Positions 1 to 6,390 of a stretch of DNA of 7,733 nucleotides are shown here, piece after piece. The DNA lies in contig JAIRTS010000268.1 of NCBI GenBank assembly GCA_031254795.1, positions 1-7,733 of the forward strand, given 5' to 3'. The translations under genes were made by a program, and so were the position numbers. The DNA is from Treponema sp. Its GTDB lineage: Bacteria > Spirochaetota > Spirochaetia > Treponematales > Breznakiellaceae. Position 1 is the first letter of the stretch. Every line of letters begins with the position of its first letter. The notes under the pieces were generated by a model. The model was given only the letters and a program-made list of their open reading frames with translations, made no database searches and was not told the DNA's origin.

Positions 1-539
1 GGCTTGCCCGTCAGACGGAACACTTCCAGCGCCCGCAGAAGCCGGTATTCATCGTTGATGTGAATGCGGGACGCGCTCACCGGATCGCAGGCCGCGAGTT
101 CCCGCGCGAGCGCCTCCGCGCCCTGTTCGCGCAACTCCGCTTTGAGCGCACGGCGCGCGCTCTCATCCGAAGGCGGAGCTTCGGGTAGTCCCATAATAAA
201 GTTTTTCAAGTAAAAACCTGTTCCGCCGGACACTACGGGCAACGCGCTCCGCTCGGCTATCCGCGCTATCGCTTCTTCGGCGAGGCGAACAAAATCGCCT
301 GCATTGTAGCTTTGATCCGGAGTCCGTATGTCGATAAGATGATGGGGAAGCCGCTCCCGCAAGCCGACTGACGGTTTGGCTGTGCCTATGTCCATGCCCT
401 TGTAAACCTGCATGGAATCCGCGGACACAATTTCAGCTCTGGGCGCGCCGTTTCCAGCAAAAAGCTCTTCCACCACGCCAGTTTTTCCCACCGCCGTAGG
501 ACCAAAGAGAACAAGAACATTTATGGAGGCGGCCGCCAC
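1..539 (-). CDS. miaA: tRNA dimethylallyltransferase (MiaA), 5' part, runs off left edge
   Basis: Transfers the dimethylallyl group from DMAPP to N6 of A37 in tRNAs that read codons starting with U, in the cytoplasm. About 179 residues are visible of a family length near 300; the C-terminal part is outside the window. Seen in the translation: P-loop GPTAVGKT at residues 13-20, the DSMQVYKGMDIGTAKP signature at 41-56 with the catalytic-type Asp41, HHLID at 66-70, and GGTGFYLK from 105. The frame is uninterrupted to the edge. The start is chosen as GTG at 539-537, because the preceding gene (rpoZ) stops only 5 bases upstream and no ATG lies between that stop and the P-loop. The ribosome site is weak (TGGA), so translation is probably coupled to rpoZ. 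The family call is secure; the exact start is less so. Confidence 0.95.
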   Translation of the reverse strand, partial: MAAASINVLVLFGPTAVGKTGVVEELFAGNGAPRAEIVSADSMQVYKGMDIGTAKPSVGLRERLPHHLIDIRTPDQSYNAGDFVRLAEEAIARIAERSALPVVSGGTGFYLKNFIMGLPEAPPSDESARRALKAELREQGAEALARELAACDPVSASRIHINDEYRLLRALEVFRLTGK

Positions 540-544
540 AACGT

Positions 545-733
545 TTATTCCAGACGAAACTCTATTTGTGAAGTGAACAACTGACGGGCCGCAAGCGATA
601 TAACCTTGCCCTCGTGTTCTTCAATCGCCGGATCCCTAATCATGGAAAGCTGATACGCTCGCCGAGAAGCCGCAACAGTGATTTCATACATATTTTTTCT
701 ATATTCGATGAGTTCTTCTAATGGAAATATCAT
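545..733 (-). CDS. rpoZ: RNA polymerase omega subunit
   Basis: Small accessory subunit that helps assembly and stability of the beta' subunit of RNA polymerase. It has 62 residues, short compared with E. coli omega (about 90) but in the range I associate with treponemes. The N-terminus MIFPLEELIE is followed by the core omega pattern ITVAASRRAYQL at 18-29 and by EGKVISLAARQLF at 41-53. These match the conserved RA-x-Q-L and the K-x5-A-x2-Q/E features of the family. It is the first gene of a two-gene unit with miaA, which begins 5 bases after its stop. No Shine-Dalgarno sequence precedes the ATG (the bases before it are ACACCCC), and a good promoter ends 7 bases upstream, so the message may be leaderless. 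The call rests on motif recognition in a very short protein. Confidence 0.85.
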   Translation of the reverse strand: MIFPLEELIEYRKNMYEITVAASRRAYQLSMIRDPAIEEHEGKVISLAARQLFTSQIEFRLE

Positions 734-740
734 GGGGTGT

Positions 741-769
741 ACTATACTCGATTCCGCTCTTTTTGTCCA
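741..769 (-). promoter_or_regulatory. Sigma-70 promoter of rpoZ-miaA
   Basis: On the minus strand, TGGACA (769-764) is followed after exactly 17 bases by TATAGT (746-741). The expected start of transcription, about 7 bases past the -10 box, falls at 734-733, which is the A of the rpoZ ATG. Only ACACCCC lies between the -10 box and the ATG. Seen: boxes and spacing. Inferred: promoter function and a leaderless transcript. Confidence 0.65.
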
Positions 770-1134
770 CCCGCCGCGTTGCCGAGCGGCGTTCTTGCGT
801 CATGCGTTGCGACTCAACGTTGTGTGGCGGGTAATGAGCGGAAACCGATTCCCTCAGAATTAGATGATAGTGGGACATCCGGCTCCACGCGCTGACTTTC
901 CGCTCAATATCGCTTTCAGCTCTCTCGCCTGATTTATGGCTATTTCCATAACACATAAAATGACTTGCTCCAAAGTCATGAGGATTGTAGTCTGGACTGT
1001 ACTCTGCGATCCGGTTCAATCATAGCAATCCTTCAAAAGGAAAAGGAGTTGAAATGTACGGCGCAACCGCACAACCGCGTAACCGGCTCAATAGGCTATG
1101 CGATCTCCGGGCGTGTTTTGGAAAAACCTCTTTC
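770..1134. other. Intergenic region between divergent rpoZ and hprK, no convincing gene
   Basis: About 365 bases. A minus-strand frame stays open from 1019 through the rpoZ gene, but it overlaps rpoZ and its promoter in another frame, starts with TTG, and resembles no family I know. Its first 45 codons (down to about 885) read like protein (NPHDFG, then HFMCYGNSHK), so they could be a remnant. On the plus strand a strong ribosome-binding sequence, AAAAGGAG at 1041-1048, lies 5 bases before an ATG at 1054. That frame runs open for 39 codons straight into hprK. A short imperfect repeat of about 8 bases (CGCACAAC, CGCGTAAC) lies near 1067-1084. No terminator or RNA gene was seen. Confidence 0.5.
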
Positions 1135-1163
1135 TTGAAACATTTTTTCTTTTACTATATACT
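1135..1163 (+). promoter_or_regulatory. Sigma-70 promoter of hprK operon
   Basis: TTGAAA (1135-1140), a 17-base spacer, and TATACT (1158-1163). The hprK ATG at 1171 begins 7 bases after the -10 box, so transcription should start at or within a base of the start codon. The intervening bases TTTCATC contain no Shine-Dalgarno sequence. Seen: boxes and spacing. Inferred: activity and leaderless message. Confidence 0.65.
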
Positions 1164-1170
1164 TTTCATC

Positions 1171-2160
1171 ATGGCAAAGTTAAAATTCACGGCGCTTGAT
1201 CTTATAAACCTTGACTTCAAAGAGCACAATTCGCTGAATCTTACCAGCATCGGAGATAGAAAGGGATTGAGCAGAGAAATAGTCAACCCCGATCTAAACC
1301 GCCCCGGACTCGCTTTATCCGGCTTTTTCGACTCGTTTGCATATCAGCGCATACAAGTGTTCGGACGCGGGGAATACGCCTATCTGGAAAAACTAATGCA
1401 GGAAGAACGAACCGAGTCAATTCAGAAATTTTTTTCGTATTTGATTCCCTGCTGTGTGTTCACCCATCAATTGATCCCGAACCGCGATTTTATGACAAAG
1501 GCGGGAGAAGCCCATTGCCCTATTTTACAGACAGACTTGACCACCGCCGAATTTGTCACGCGCCTCATCCGCATATTGTCGAACATATTCTCGCCGCGCA
1601 AGGGCATCCACGGCGTTTTGATGGAAGTGTACGGACTTGGCGTGCTTATTGTAGGCGAATCGGGCGTGGGAAAAAGCGAGGCTGCGTTGGAGCTTATCAA
1701 GCACGGACACCGGCTCGTGGCCGATGATATGGTCGACGTTCGATGCGTCAACGGCAATATTTTGCTTGGCGCCGGGACGAACAAGATCATCGGACACCAC
1801 ATGGAGATACGTGGGCTCGGCATCATCAACATCACGCACCTGTTCGGCATAGGATCGGTGCGGGATCAAAAGCAGGTGCAGCTTGTCATAGAACTGGAAG
1901 AAGAAAAAGCGGATAAATCCTATGACAGACTGGGCATTGAGCGAAAATACATGGAGCTTTTGGGCGTCAGCGTGCCTAAAATAGAAATCGCCGTCAAACC
2001 CGGCAGGAACGTACCGGTTATTGTTGAGACCGCCGCCATGAATGAAAGGCTGAGAAGAATGGGCTATGACGCGGCGAAAGAATTCAATCAGAATATTATG
2101 AAATGGCAGGAAATGAGTCACTCCGATCAATTTGTTTATTTTGGAGAGGATATTATATGA
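1171..2160 (+). CDS. hprK: HPr kinase/phosphorylase
   Basis: Bifunctional enzyme that phosphorylates HPr on Ser46 using ATP or PPi and removes the phosphate again, reporting energy state. It has 329 residues, full length for the family. The N-terminal domain (1-130) has the treponemal-looking start MAKLKFTALD and the conserved GDRKGLSREI. The catalytic domain has the P-loop GESGVGKS at 162-169, HRLVADDMVDV at 180-190 with Asp185/Asp186, the EIRGLGIINI signature at 212-221, and KPGRN followed by ETAAMNERLRRMGYDAAKEF at 277-305. The start is set at ATG 1171 because it matches the family N-terminus and sits 7 bases from a promoter -10 box. The frame is also open back to an ATG at 1054 with a strong ribosome site, which would add 39 unfamiliar residues. 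Its stop overlaps the ptsH start (ATGA), so the two are translationally coupled with their partner relationship. Confidence 0.97.
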   Translation: MAKLKFTALDLINLDFKEHNSLNLTSIGDRKGLSREIVNPDLNRPGLALSGFFDSFAYQRIQVFGRGEYAYLEKLMQEERTESIQKFFSYLIPCCVFTHQLIPNRDFMTKAGEAHCPILQTDLTTAEFVTRLIRILSNIFSPRKGIHGVLMEVYGLGVLIVGESGVGKSEAALELIKHGHRLVADDMVDVRCVNGNILLGAGTNKIIGHHMEIRGLGIINITHLFGIGSVRDQKQVQLVIELEEEKADKSYDRLGIERKYMELLGVSVPKIEIAVKPGRNVPVIVETAAMNERLRRMGYDAAKEFNQNIMKWQEMSHSDQFVYFGEDII

Positions 2161-2426
2161 TTGAACAAATAATAACCGTCACAAACCGCGCGGGCGTCCA
2201 CGCCCGTCCTTCAGCTATGATTGTTCAGGCCATTAAAGATTTCAAGTCCAATATTTATTTTGAAAAAGACAGCGATAGAATAAACGCGAAATCTATTATG
2301 GGTGTGCTTACTCTTTGCGCGGTATACGGAACCAAGTTGAAAATCATCGTGGAAGGCGATGACGAAAAGCAGGCGTTGGAAAAAGTGGTGAACTTATTTG
2401 AATCGAAATTCTTGGAAGGAGAATGA
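2157..2426 (+). CDS. ptsH: Phosphocarrier protein HPr
   Basis: Small PTS phosphocarrier and the substrate of HprK. It has 89 residues, normal length. The active-site motif RAGVHARPSA places the phosphorylatable His at residue 15, followed by Arg17. The regulatory site motif INAKSIMGVL places Ser at residue 46, the HprK target. Both sites are intact, so the protein could act as a transfer protein and as a regulator. It begins at an ATGA overlap with the hprK stop and has a strong ribosome site, GGAGAGG at 2143-2149, 7 bases upstream. No enzyme I or sugar permease genes are in view, so a mainly regulatory role is possible (inference). The end overlaps the likely start of the histidine kinase. 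Confidence 0.97.
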   Translation: MIEQIITVTNRAGVHARPSAMIVQAIKDFKSNIYFEKDSDRINAKSIMGVLTLCAVYGTKLKIIVEGDDEKQALEKVVNLFESKFLEGE

Positions 2427-4314
2427 AACCTCAGTTCCCATAATCGGTGTATGGGGGCTTGTTTTTATCTACATTTTCCTCTGCATATTAACAATTCTTT
2501 TATCAAAAACGTTTTTTGCCAGTATTTTAAAAGATGGACGCATCACGGACAGGCTTATGCTTGGTGTTTTTTTCACCATACCGGCTGTTTTATTCATTTT
2601 TTTGATACTTTCTCTTGTTCGGCTCGTGGAGGACTTTATCACACGAAAAACCAGCAGACGGTTTCAGGCGCGTCTTCTTGGATATTTCGCCATTATATTG
2701 CTTTTTTCCACGATCCCCCTTGTGCTAATTACGGCTTTGTCCACCACCGAAATCATGCGTTTCTGGAGAACGCTGGACATGGAAGCCACCATGAATTACG
2801 CTCAGCAATTTGTCATGGACGCGTATTCTTTGCGTATCGAGAAGGCTCAGGATGTGGCGGACAACACCGATTTTGACCGGATACTCGACAATCAGTCCAC
2901 GGCGTTTCCCGACGGTTTGATCGCGATTCAGGATTTCGAGCTGTCGCCGCCTTCGGACCTCGGCGTGACCAGCGACGGCGTGAAAAACGAAGCGCAATGG
3001 ACAAGCGTCCGTTTCTGGGGAAAGGCGGATCAGGCGCTGGACGCGCCGCCCGCGCGGTTTCAGGGTTTTGTCGCGCGACAGAAAAACCGCGACATTGATG
3101 TCGTGCGTTATCTCATTGTGGCAAACGACAGAAGAACCGTACGGCTCGTCACGTACGATCTGGGAGAAGGTTTTGACGCGGCGATAGATGGTTTTGAGGA
3201 TCAGAGGGCGAAATTCGAGGCGCTCAAGACGTTGAACATCCAATTCAAAGAGATTTTGTTCTTTTTTTATGCGGTTTTCTTCCTTCCGGTGGCGTTGATG
3301 ACGTTGATCATCGCCATATCGTTCACAAAAACCATTACAAAACCAATCGTAGACCTTACCGAAGCGACCCATAAAGTCGCAAACGGAGATTTTTCCATTA
3401 GCATTACGGCAAAAAAGAACGATGAATTCGGCATTTTAATCCGGTCTTTCAATATCATGGTGAGGGATTTGGAAAAAACGCGCAACTCTCTTATCAAAGC
3501 GGAAGCAATTTCTATTTGGCGGCGGATGGCTGTCCAGCTTGCCCATGAAATAAAAAACCCGCTCACTCCAATAAAACTGTCTGCGGAGCGGGTGTTGCGG
3601 CGTTGGCAAACCGCTCCTGAAAAAACGGGAGAAATACTGGAATCATCCATGCTTTCCATTATACAGGAGGTCGAAGGGCTTTCAAGCATGTTAAGCGAAT
3701 TCCGTACGCTCTCCCGTCCTATAGAGCCGTCTCTGTCAAGCGCCAATATATTTGAGCGGATTGAGCCGCTTGTCGATTCTTACCGGCTTTCCTACCCTGC
3801 CATTGAATTCGACATCAGCAATACGGATCGCGCGGCGGCGGTAAAAGTTGATGAGCGCAGACTCACCCAGATTATGACGAATCTTGTTGTCAACGGCATT
3901 GACTCCATAAACGCCGCCGCGCCTGGGCTTGCGGGATGCGGCGATCACGCTGGTGGCGATTGCGCCGGTGGGTCTGGCGGCGGGCTTGCGACAGCCGCCA
4001 CCCTTGAGAGAACGGACGCTGAAACCGCAGGCGCCACATCCGCATCTCGCGTAGAAAAAATAGAGATACGAACCGATATGGTGAAAAAACAAGGCGCCGT
4101 TTTCTGGAGAATCAGCGTCACCGATACGGGGCAAGGCATTCCTCCTGATATTGCGAAAAAAATCTTCACGCCGTACTTTACCACCAAGGAGGCGGGTACG
4201 GGTCTTGGTCTTCCCATTGTGGAACGTATTGTCGGCGATCACGGCGGCGCCATCTGGTTTAACTCAAGCCCCAATCTGGGAACGACGTTTTTTGTGGATT
4301 TGCCGACCGCGTAG
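2398..4314 (+). CDS. NtrY-like membrane sensor histidine kinase; start unresolved, probable 1-base frameshift at its 5' end
   Basis: Autophosphorylating sensor of a two-component system, inner membrane. Numbering from TTG 2398 gives 638 residues. Membrane segments lie at about 15-37, 53-77 and 93-114. An extracytoplasmic region of about 170 residues follows, then a fourth segment at about 285-310 and HAMP at about 311-362. The phospho-acceptor motif HEIKNPLTPIKLSAERVL puts the His at 383. The ATPase domain has N-box NLVVNGID at 495-502, DTGQGIP at 576-582 and GTGLGLPIVERIVGDHGG from 600. This four-segment layout and the LTPIKLSAER helix fit NtrY. A Gly/Ala-rich insert of about 45 residues lies at 508-552. 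TTG 2398 is the only canonical start in frame before Met54; it overlaps ptsH by 29 bases and has no clear ribosome site. The natural ATGA-overlap ATG at 2423 runs into TAA after six codons. One extra base near 2437-2439 would join it to this frame. The NtrC-like partner is not in the window. Confidence 0.88.
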   Translation: MNRNSWKENETSVPIIGVWGLVFIYIFLCILTILLSKTFFASILKDGRITDRLMLGVFFTIPAVLFIFLILSLVRLVEDFITRKTSRRFQARLLGYFAIILLFSTIPLVLITALSTTEIMRFWRTLDMEATMNYAQQFVMDAYSLRIEKAQDVADNTDFDRILDNQSTAFPDGLIAIQDFELSPPSDLGVTSDGVKNEAQWTSVRFWGKADQALDAPPARFQGFVARQKNRDIDVVRYLIVANDRRTVRLVTYDLGEGFDAAIDGFEDQRAKFEALKTLNIQFKEILFFFYAVFFLPVALMTLIIAISFTKTITKPIVDLTEATHKVANGDFSISITAKKNDEFGILIRSFNIMVRDLEKTRNSLIKAEAISIWRRMAVQLAHEIKNPLTPIKLSAERVLRRWQTAPEKTGEILESSMLSIIQEVEGLSSMLSEFRTLSRPIEPSLSSANIFERIEPLVDSYRLSYPAIEFDISNTDRAAAVKVDERRLTQIMTNLVVNGIDSINAAAPGLAGCGDHAGGDCAGGSGGGLATAATLERTDAETAGATSASRVEKIEIRTDMVKKQGAVFWRISVTDTGQGIPPDIAKKIFTPYFTTKEAGTGLGLPIVERIVGDHGGAIWFNSSPNLGTTFFVDLPTA

Positions 4315-4321
4315 GTCTCCG

Positions 4322-5695
4322 CTATGCCCTGTCTTTCATTTTCCCGGCAATTTCAAGCAACTTCTCCTTTGCGTTAAGCTCAGGATCGTCGAGAACCGCA
4401 TCCAAAAGCTCGCCCAAGATGATCCCAATCCGGGGGCCTGGCCGGACGCCCAGTCCGATAATGTCGTCGCCGGAAATCGCAAGGTCTTTGAGGGACAGGG
4501 CTTTTTTCCCATCAAGAACGCGGCGTACCCTGTCCATGAGCGGGATGAGGAAATCGGGACGCGGCGGTTCGCCGGCGGTTCCAAACGCGTCCGCGTGGCG
4601 GAGCTTGTACAAATTGGGCAGACGCGCCTCTCCCACCCTGACAACGAACCGCCTGACGGCCGCGTCTGACCAGTCTTCGGTATACTGGAACATATGCTCT
4701 TCTATGAGATGGACAACCGCGTCAATGACGGCGTTGGGATAGCGGAAACGGCTCAATATGTTTTTTGCCATAGCCGCGCTCTCCCGTTCGTGGCGGTAAA
4801 ACGTCCGTACGCCGAATTCGTTCATGGCGCAGACAACAGGCTTCCCGATGTCGTGGAAAAGCGCGGCGAGCCTCACCTCATGTGACCAGCCTTTTTCCGC
4901 CGCAAAGTCACAGGCAAGCAACAAATGATCGAGAACGTCAAAGCGATGCCCGCCCTTCTGCTCAATGTCGCGGCATGCGGCAAGCTCAGGAAGCAATTCA
5001 AGGAGAAGACCGGTTTGTTCCATGAGCGAAAAACCAGTCGAAGGCTTTCCTGAGCCGATTATTTTGTCAAGCTCATCGCGTTTGCGCTCCGCCGCCACCT
5101 TTGCGGTGATGGAAAGCGTTTGCGGAATGGCGGCGAGCGTCTCGTTGTCAATGGAAAAGCCTAGTTGGGACGCAAAACGGACGCAGCGCAGGGAACGCAA
5201 CCCGTCCTCGCCAAAGCGTTCACGCGGGCTTCCCACACACCGGATGACGCGATTTTGTAGGTCGGCGCGTCCATTGAAGGGATCGACGACGCGACCTTTC
5301 GGCAATTCCACAGCAATGGCGTTCATGGTGAAATCGCGGCGGGAGAGGTCTTCTTCAATGGTCGCGGCGTAGGCGACTCTTTCAGGGTGGCGCCCGTCGT
5401 TATAATCAGCCTCGGTGCGGAACGTGGTGATTTCAAACGCCTCTCCCTTGAAATGCACGGTAACGGTTCCGTGTTTGACGCCGGTGGGGATAACGGCGCT
5501 CCTTTTGGCCCCGCGCCCAAGCGCGTGGAACATGGCGGCCACCTCTTCCGGCGTCGCGTCAGTCGCAAGGTCAAAGTCACGCGCCTTTTCACCCCGAAGC
5601 ATGTCGCGCACCGCGCCGCCCACAAGGAAGATCAGCTTGCCGTTTGCCGTGAAGATGAGCGCGATGTCTTTCAGTATGCGCGGGATAAAAAGCAT
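4322..5695 (-). CDS. cca: CCA-adding tRNA nucleotidyltransferase (class II, with HD domain)
   Basis: Adds or repairs the 3' CCA end of tRNAs; 457 residues. The catalytic head has GGAVRD at 26-31 and the metal-binding DFD at 40-42. RRDFTMNA at 119-126 and the ERFGEDGLRSLRCVRF block at 159-174 complete the class II nucleotide-binding core. An HD domain follows, with FHDIGKP at 280-286 and a plausible later HLIEEH at 329-334. The C-terminal stretch from about 402 (GDDIIGLGVRPGPRIGIIL then LNAKEKLL) is the usual tail of the bacterial HD-containing enzymes. Poly(A) polymerase of the same superfamily is an alternative, but this tail and the HD domain favour CCA addition. ATG at 5695 is preceded by no Shine-Dalgarno sequence; a near-consensus promoter ends 6 bases upstream. 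The gene converges with the kinase, with only 7 bases between stops. Confidence 0.93.
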   Translation of the reverse strand: MLFIPRILKDIALIFTANGKLIFLVGGAVRDMLRGEKARDFDLATDATPEEVAAMFHALGRGAKRSAVIPTGVKHGTVTVHFKGEAFEITTFRTEADYNDGRHPERVAYAATIEEDLSRRDFTMNAIAVELPKGRVVDPFNGRADLQNRVIRCVGSPRERFGEDGLRSLRCVRFASQLGFSIDNETLAAIPQTLSITAKVAAERKRDELDKIIGSGKPSTGFSLMEQTGLLLELLPELAACRDIEQKGGHRFDVLDHLLLACDFAAEKGWSHEVRLAALFHDIGKPVVCAMNEFGVRTFYRHERESAAMAKNILSRFRYPNAVIDAVVHLIEEHMFQYTEDWSDAAVRRFVVRVGEARLPNLYKLRHADAFGTAGEPPRPDFLIPLMDRVRRVLDGKKALSLKDLAISGDDIIGLGVRPGPRIGIILGELLDAVLDDPELNAKEKLLEIAGKMKDRA

Positions 5696-5724
5696 TGCAA
5701 TATTATACTAAAATACGGTATACT
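5695..5724 (+). promoter_or_regulatory. Sigma-70 promoter of thiN, interlocked with cca promoter
   Basis: TTGCAA (5695-5700), an 18-base spacer, and TATACT (5719-5724). The thiN ATG begins 9 bases past the -10 box, leaving a predicted leader of only about 2-3 bases. The -35 box touches the first base of the divergent cca start codon, and the -10 box abuts, sharing one base with, the cca -35 box. Confidence 0.6.
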
Positions 5725-5729
5725 GTCAA
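5702..5729 (-). promoter_or_regulatory. Near-consensus sigma-70 promoter of cca
   Basis: On the minus strand, a perfect TTGACA (5729-5724), a 16-base spacer and a perfect TATAAT (5707-5702). Only 6 bases (ATTGCA) separate the -10 box from the cca ATG at 5695, so transcription should begin at or next to the start codon. It occupies the same 35 bases as the oppositely directed thiN promoter, so polymerase binding at one should exclude the other (inference). Confidence 0.75.
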
Positions 5730-5733
5730 GAAG

Positions 5734-6390
5734 ATGCGCGGAATCGCTTTTATTGGCGGGGAAAGCCCGGACGCGGATATATGCCGGAGGGTGGTGGCCG
5801 GCGCGGACATCGTAGTCGCCGCGGATTCAGGGCTTGTAACTGCGGAGCAAGCCGGCGTCAGGCCGGACTGGATCGTGGGCGACATGGATTCGCTGGATAG
5901 CGAAAGCCGCCTCGCCGGATACAGCCACGACAGAATCATCAGGTACAGCACGGACAAAGACTACACCGACACGGAGCTTGCCCTCGCGTTGCTCTGGGAC
6001 AAAGGTTGCGTCCATACCACGCTTGTTGGCGGCGGCGGCGGCAGAATCGATCACCTTCTCGCTATCCGCTCTCTTTTTGAGCGAGATCCTTCGCCTGACC
6101 GGTGGATTACAAACAGGGAAATTATCCACCGCATCCGCTCCCCACAGACGCTTGAACTGCGTCTGAAGCCGAAAAGCCCCGTGTCGGTCTTTCCATGCGC
6201 CGAAACACGCGGACGAGCGAAGAGCCGGGGGTTACAATGGGCACTTGACGAACTTGAGTGGAAAAAAGGCTTTTTCGGAATAAGCAATGTCGCGGCCACG
6301 GGGAATTGCGCGGTTTTTGCGGAAAAAGGGGCGTTTTTGGTCATTGTCTCCATTGCGGATACGTCTCCATCGGCGGAAACAGTTTTATAA
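5734..6390 (+). CDS. thiN: Thiamine pyrophosphokinase
   Basis: Transfers pyrophosphate from ATP to thiamine, giving the cofactor TPP; 218 residues, full length. The N-terminal catalytic domain shows AADSG at 29-33, the DWIVGDMDS motif at 45-53, the DKDYTDTELAL motif at 74-84 with the acidic metal and ATP ligands, and a glycine run ending in RIDH at 104-107. The C-terminal thiamine-binding domain shows SVFPC at 151-155, a degenerate GLQWALD at 166-172, GISN at 182-185 and an EKGAFLVI strand at 197-204. ATG 5734 is chosen because RGIAFIGGE matches the first strand of the fold; upstream TTG 5695 lies in the promoter. Only AAGAAG immediately precedes the ATG, too close for a normal ribosome site. 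The 3' end overlaps a decayed minus-strand gene by 50 bases. No thiamine biosynthesis genes are nearby, which fits salvage of external thiamine. Confidence 0.93.
   Translation: MRGIAFIGGESPDADICRRVVAGADIVVAADSGLVTAEQAGVRPDWIVGDMDSLDSESRLAGYSHDRIIRYSTDKDYTDTELALALLWDKGCVHTTLVGGGGGRIDHLLAIRSLFERDPSPDRWITNREIIHRIRSPQTLELRLKPKSPVSVFPCAETRGRAKSRGLQWALDELEWKKGFFGISNVAATGNCAVFAEKGAFLVIVSIADTSPSAETVL

Noticed and set aside
804..818. Small inverted repeat CGTTG-CGACT-CAACG as an operator or terminator
   Set aside because: A 5-base stem is easily met by chance and it has no T-run or promoter overlap.
1525..2130. Long minus-strand open frame (about 200 codons) antisense to hprK
   Set aside because: It lies wholly within the full-motif HprK gene, has no protein motifs, and is explained by the codon composition of the sense gene.
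2725..3372. Minus-strand open frame of 215 codons antisense to the histidine kinase
   Set aside because: Shadow of the kinase sensor domain; arginine-rich composition with no motif and no start signals.
3736..4242. Minus-strand frames antisense to the kinase ATPase domain
   Set aside because: Opposite strand of clear N-box, DTGQG and GTGLGL motifs; no independent coding evidence.
4290..4325. Bidirectional terminator between the convergent kinase and cca genes
   Set aside because: Only 7 bases separate the stops, and no stem followed by a T-run is visible on either strand.
5387..5815. Plus-strand frame across the 5' end of cca and the thiN promoter
   Set aside because: Antisense to the cca catalytic head and crossing both interlocked promoters; no motif.
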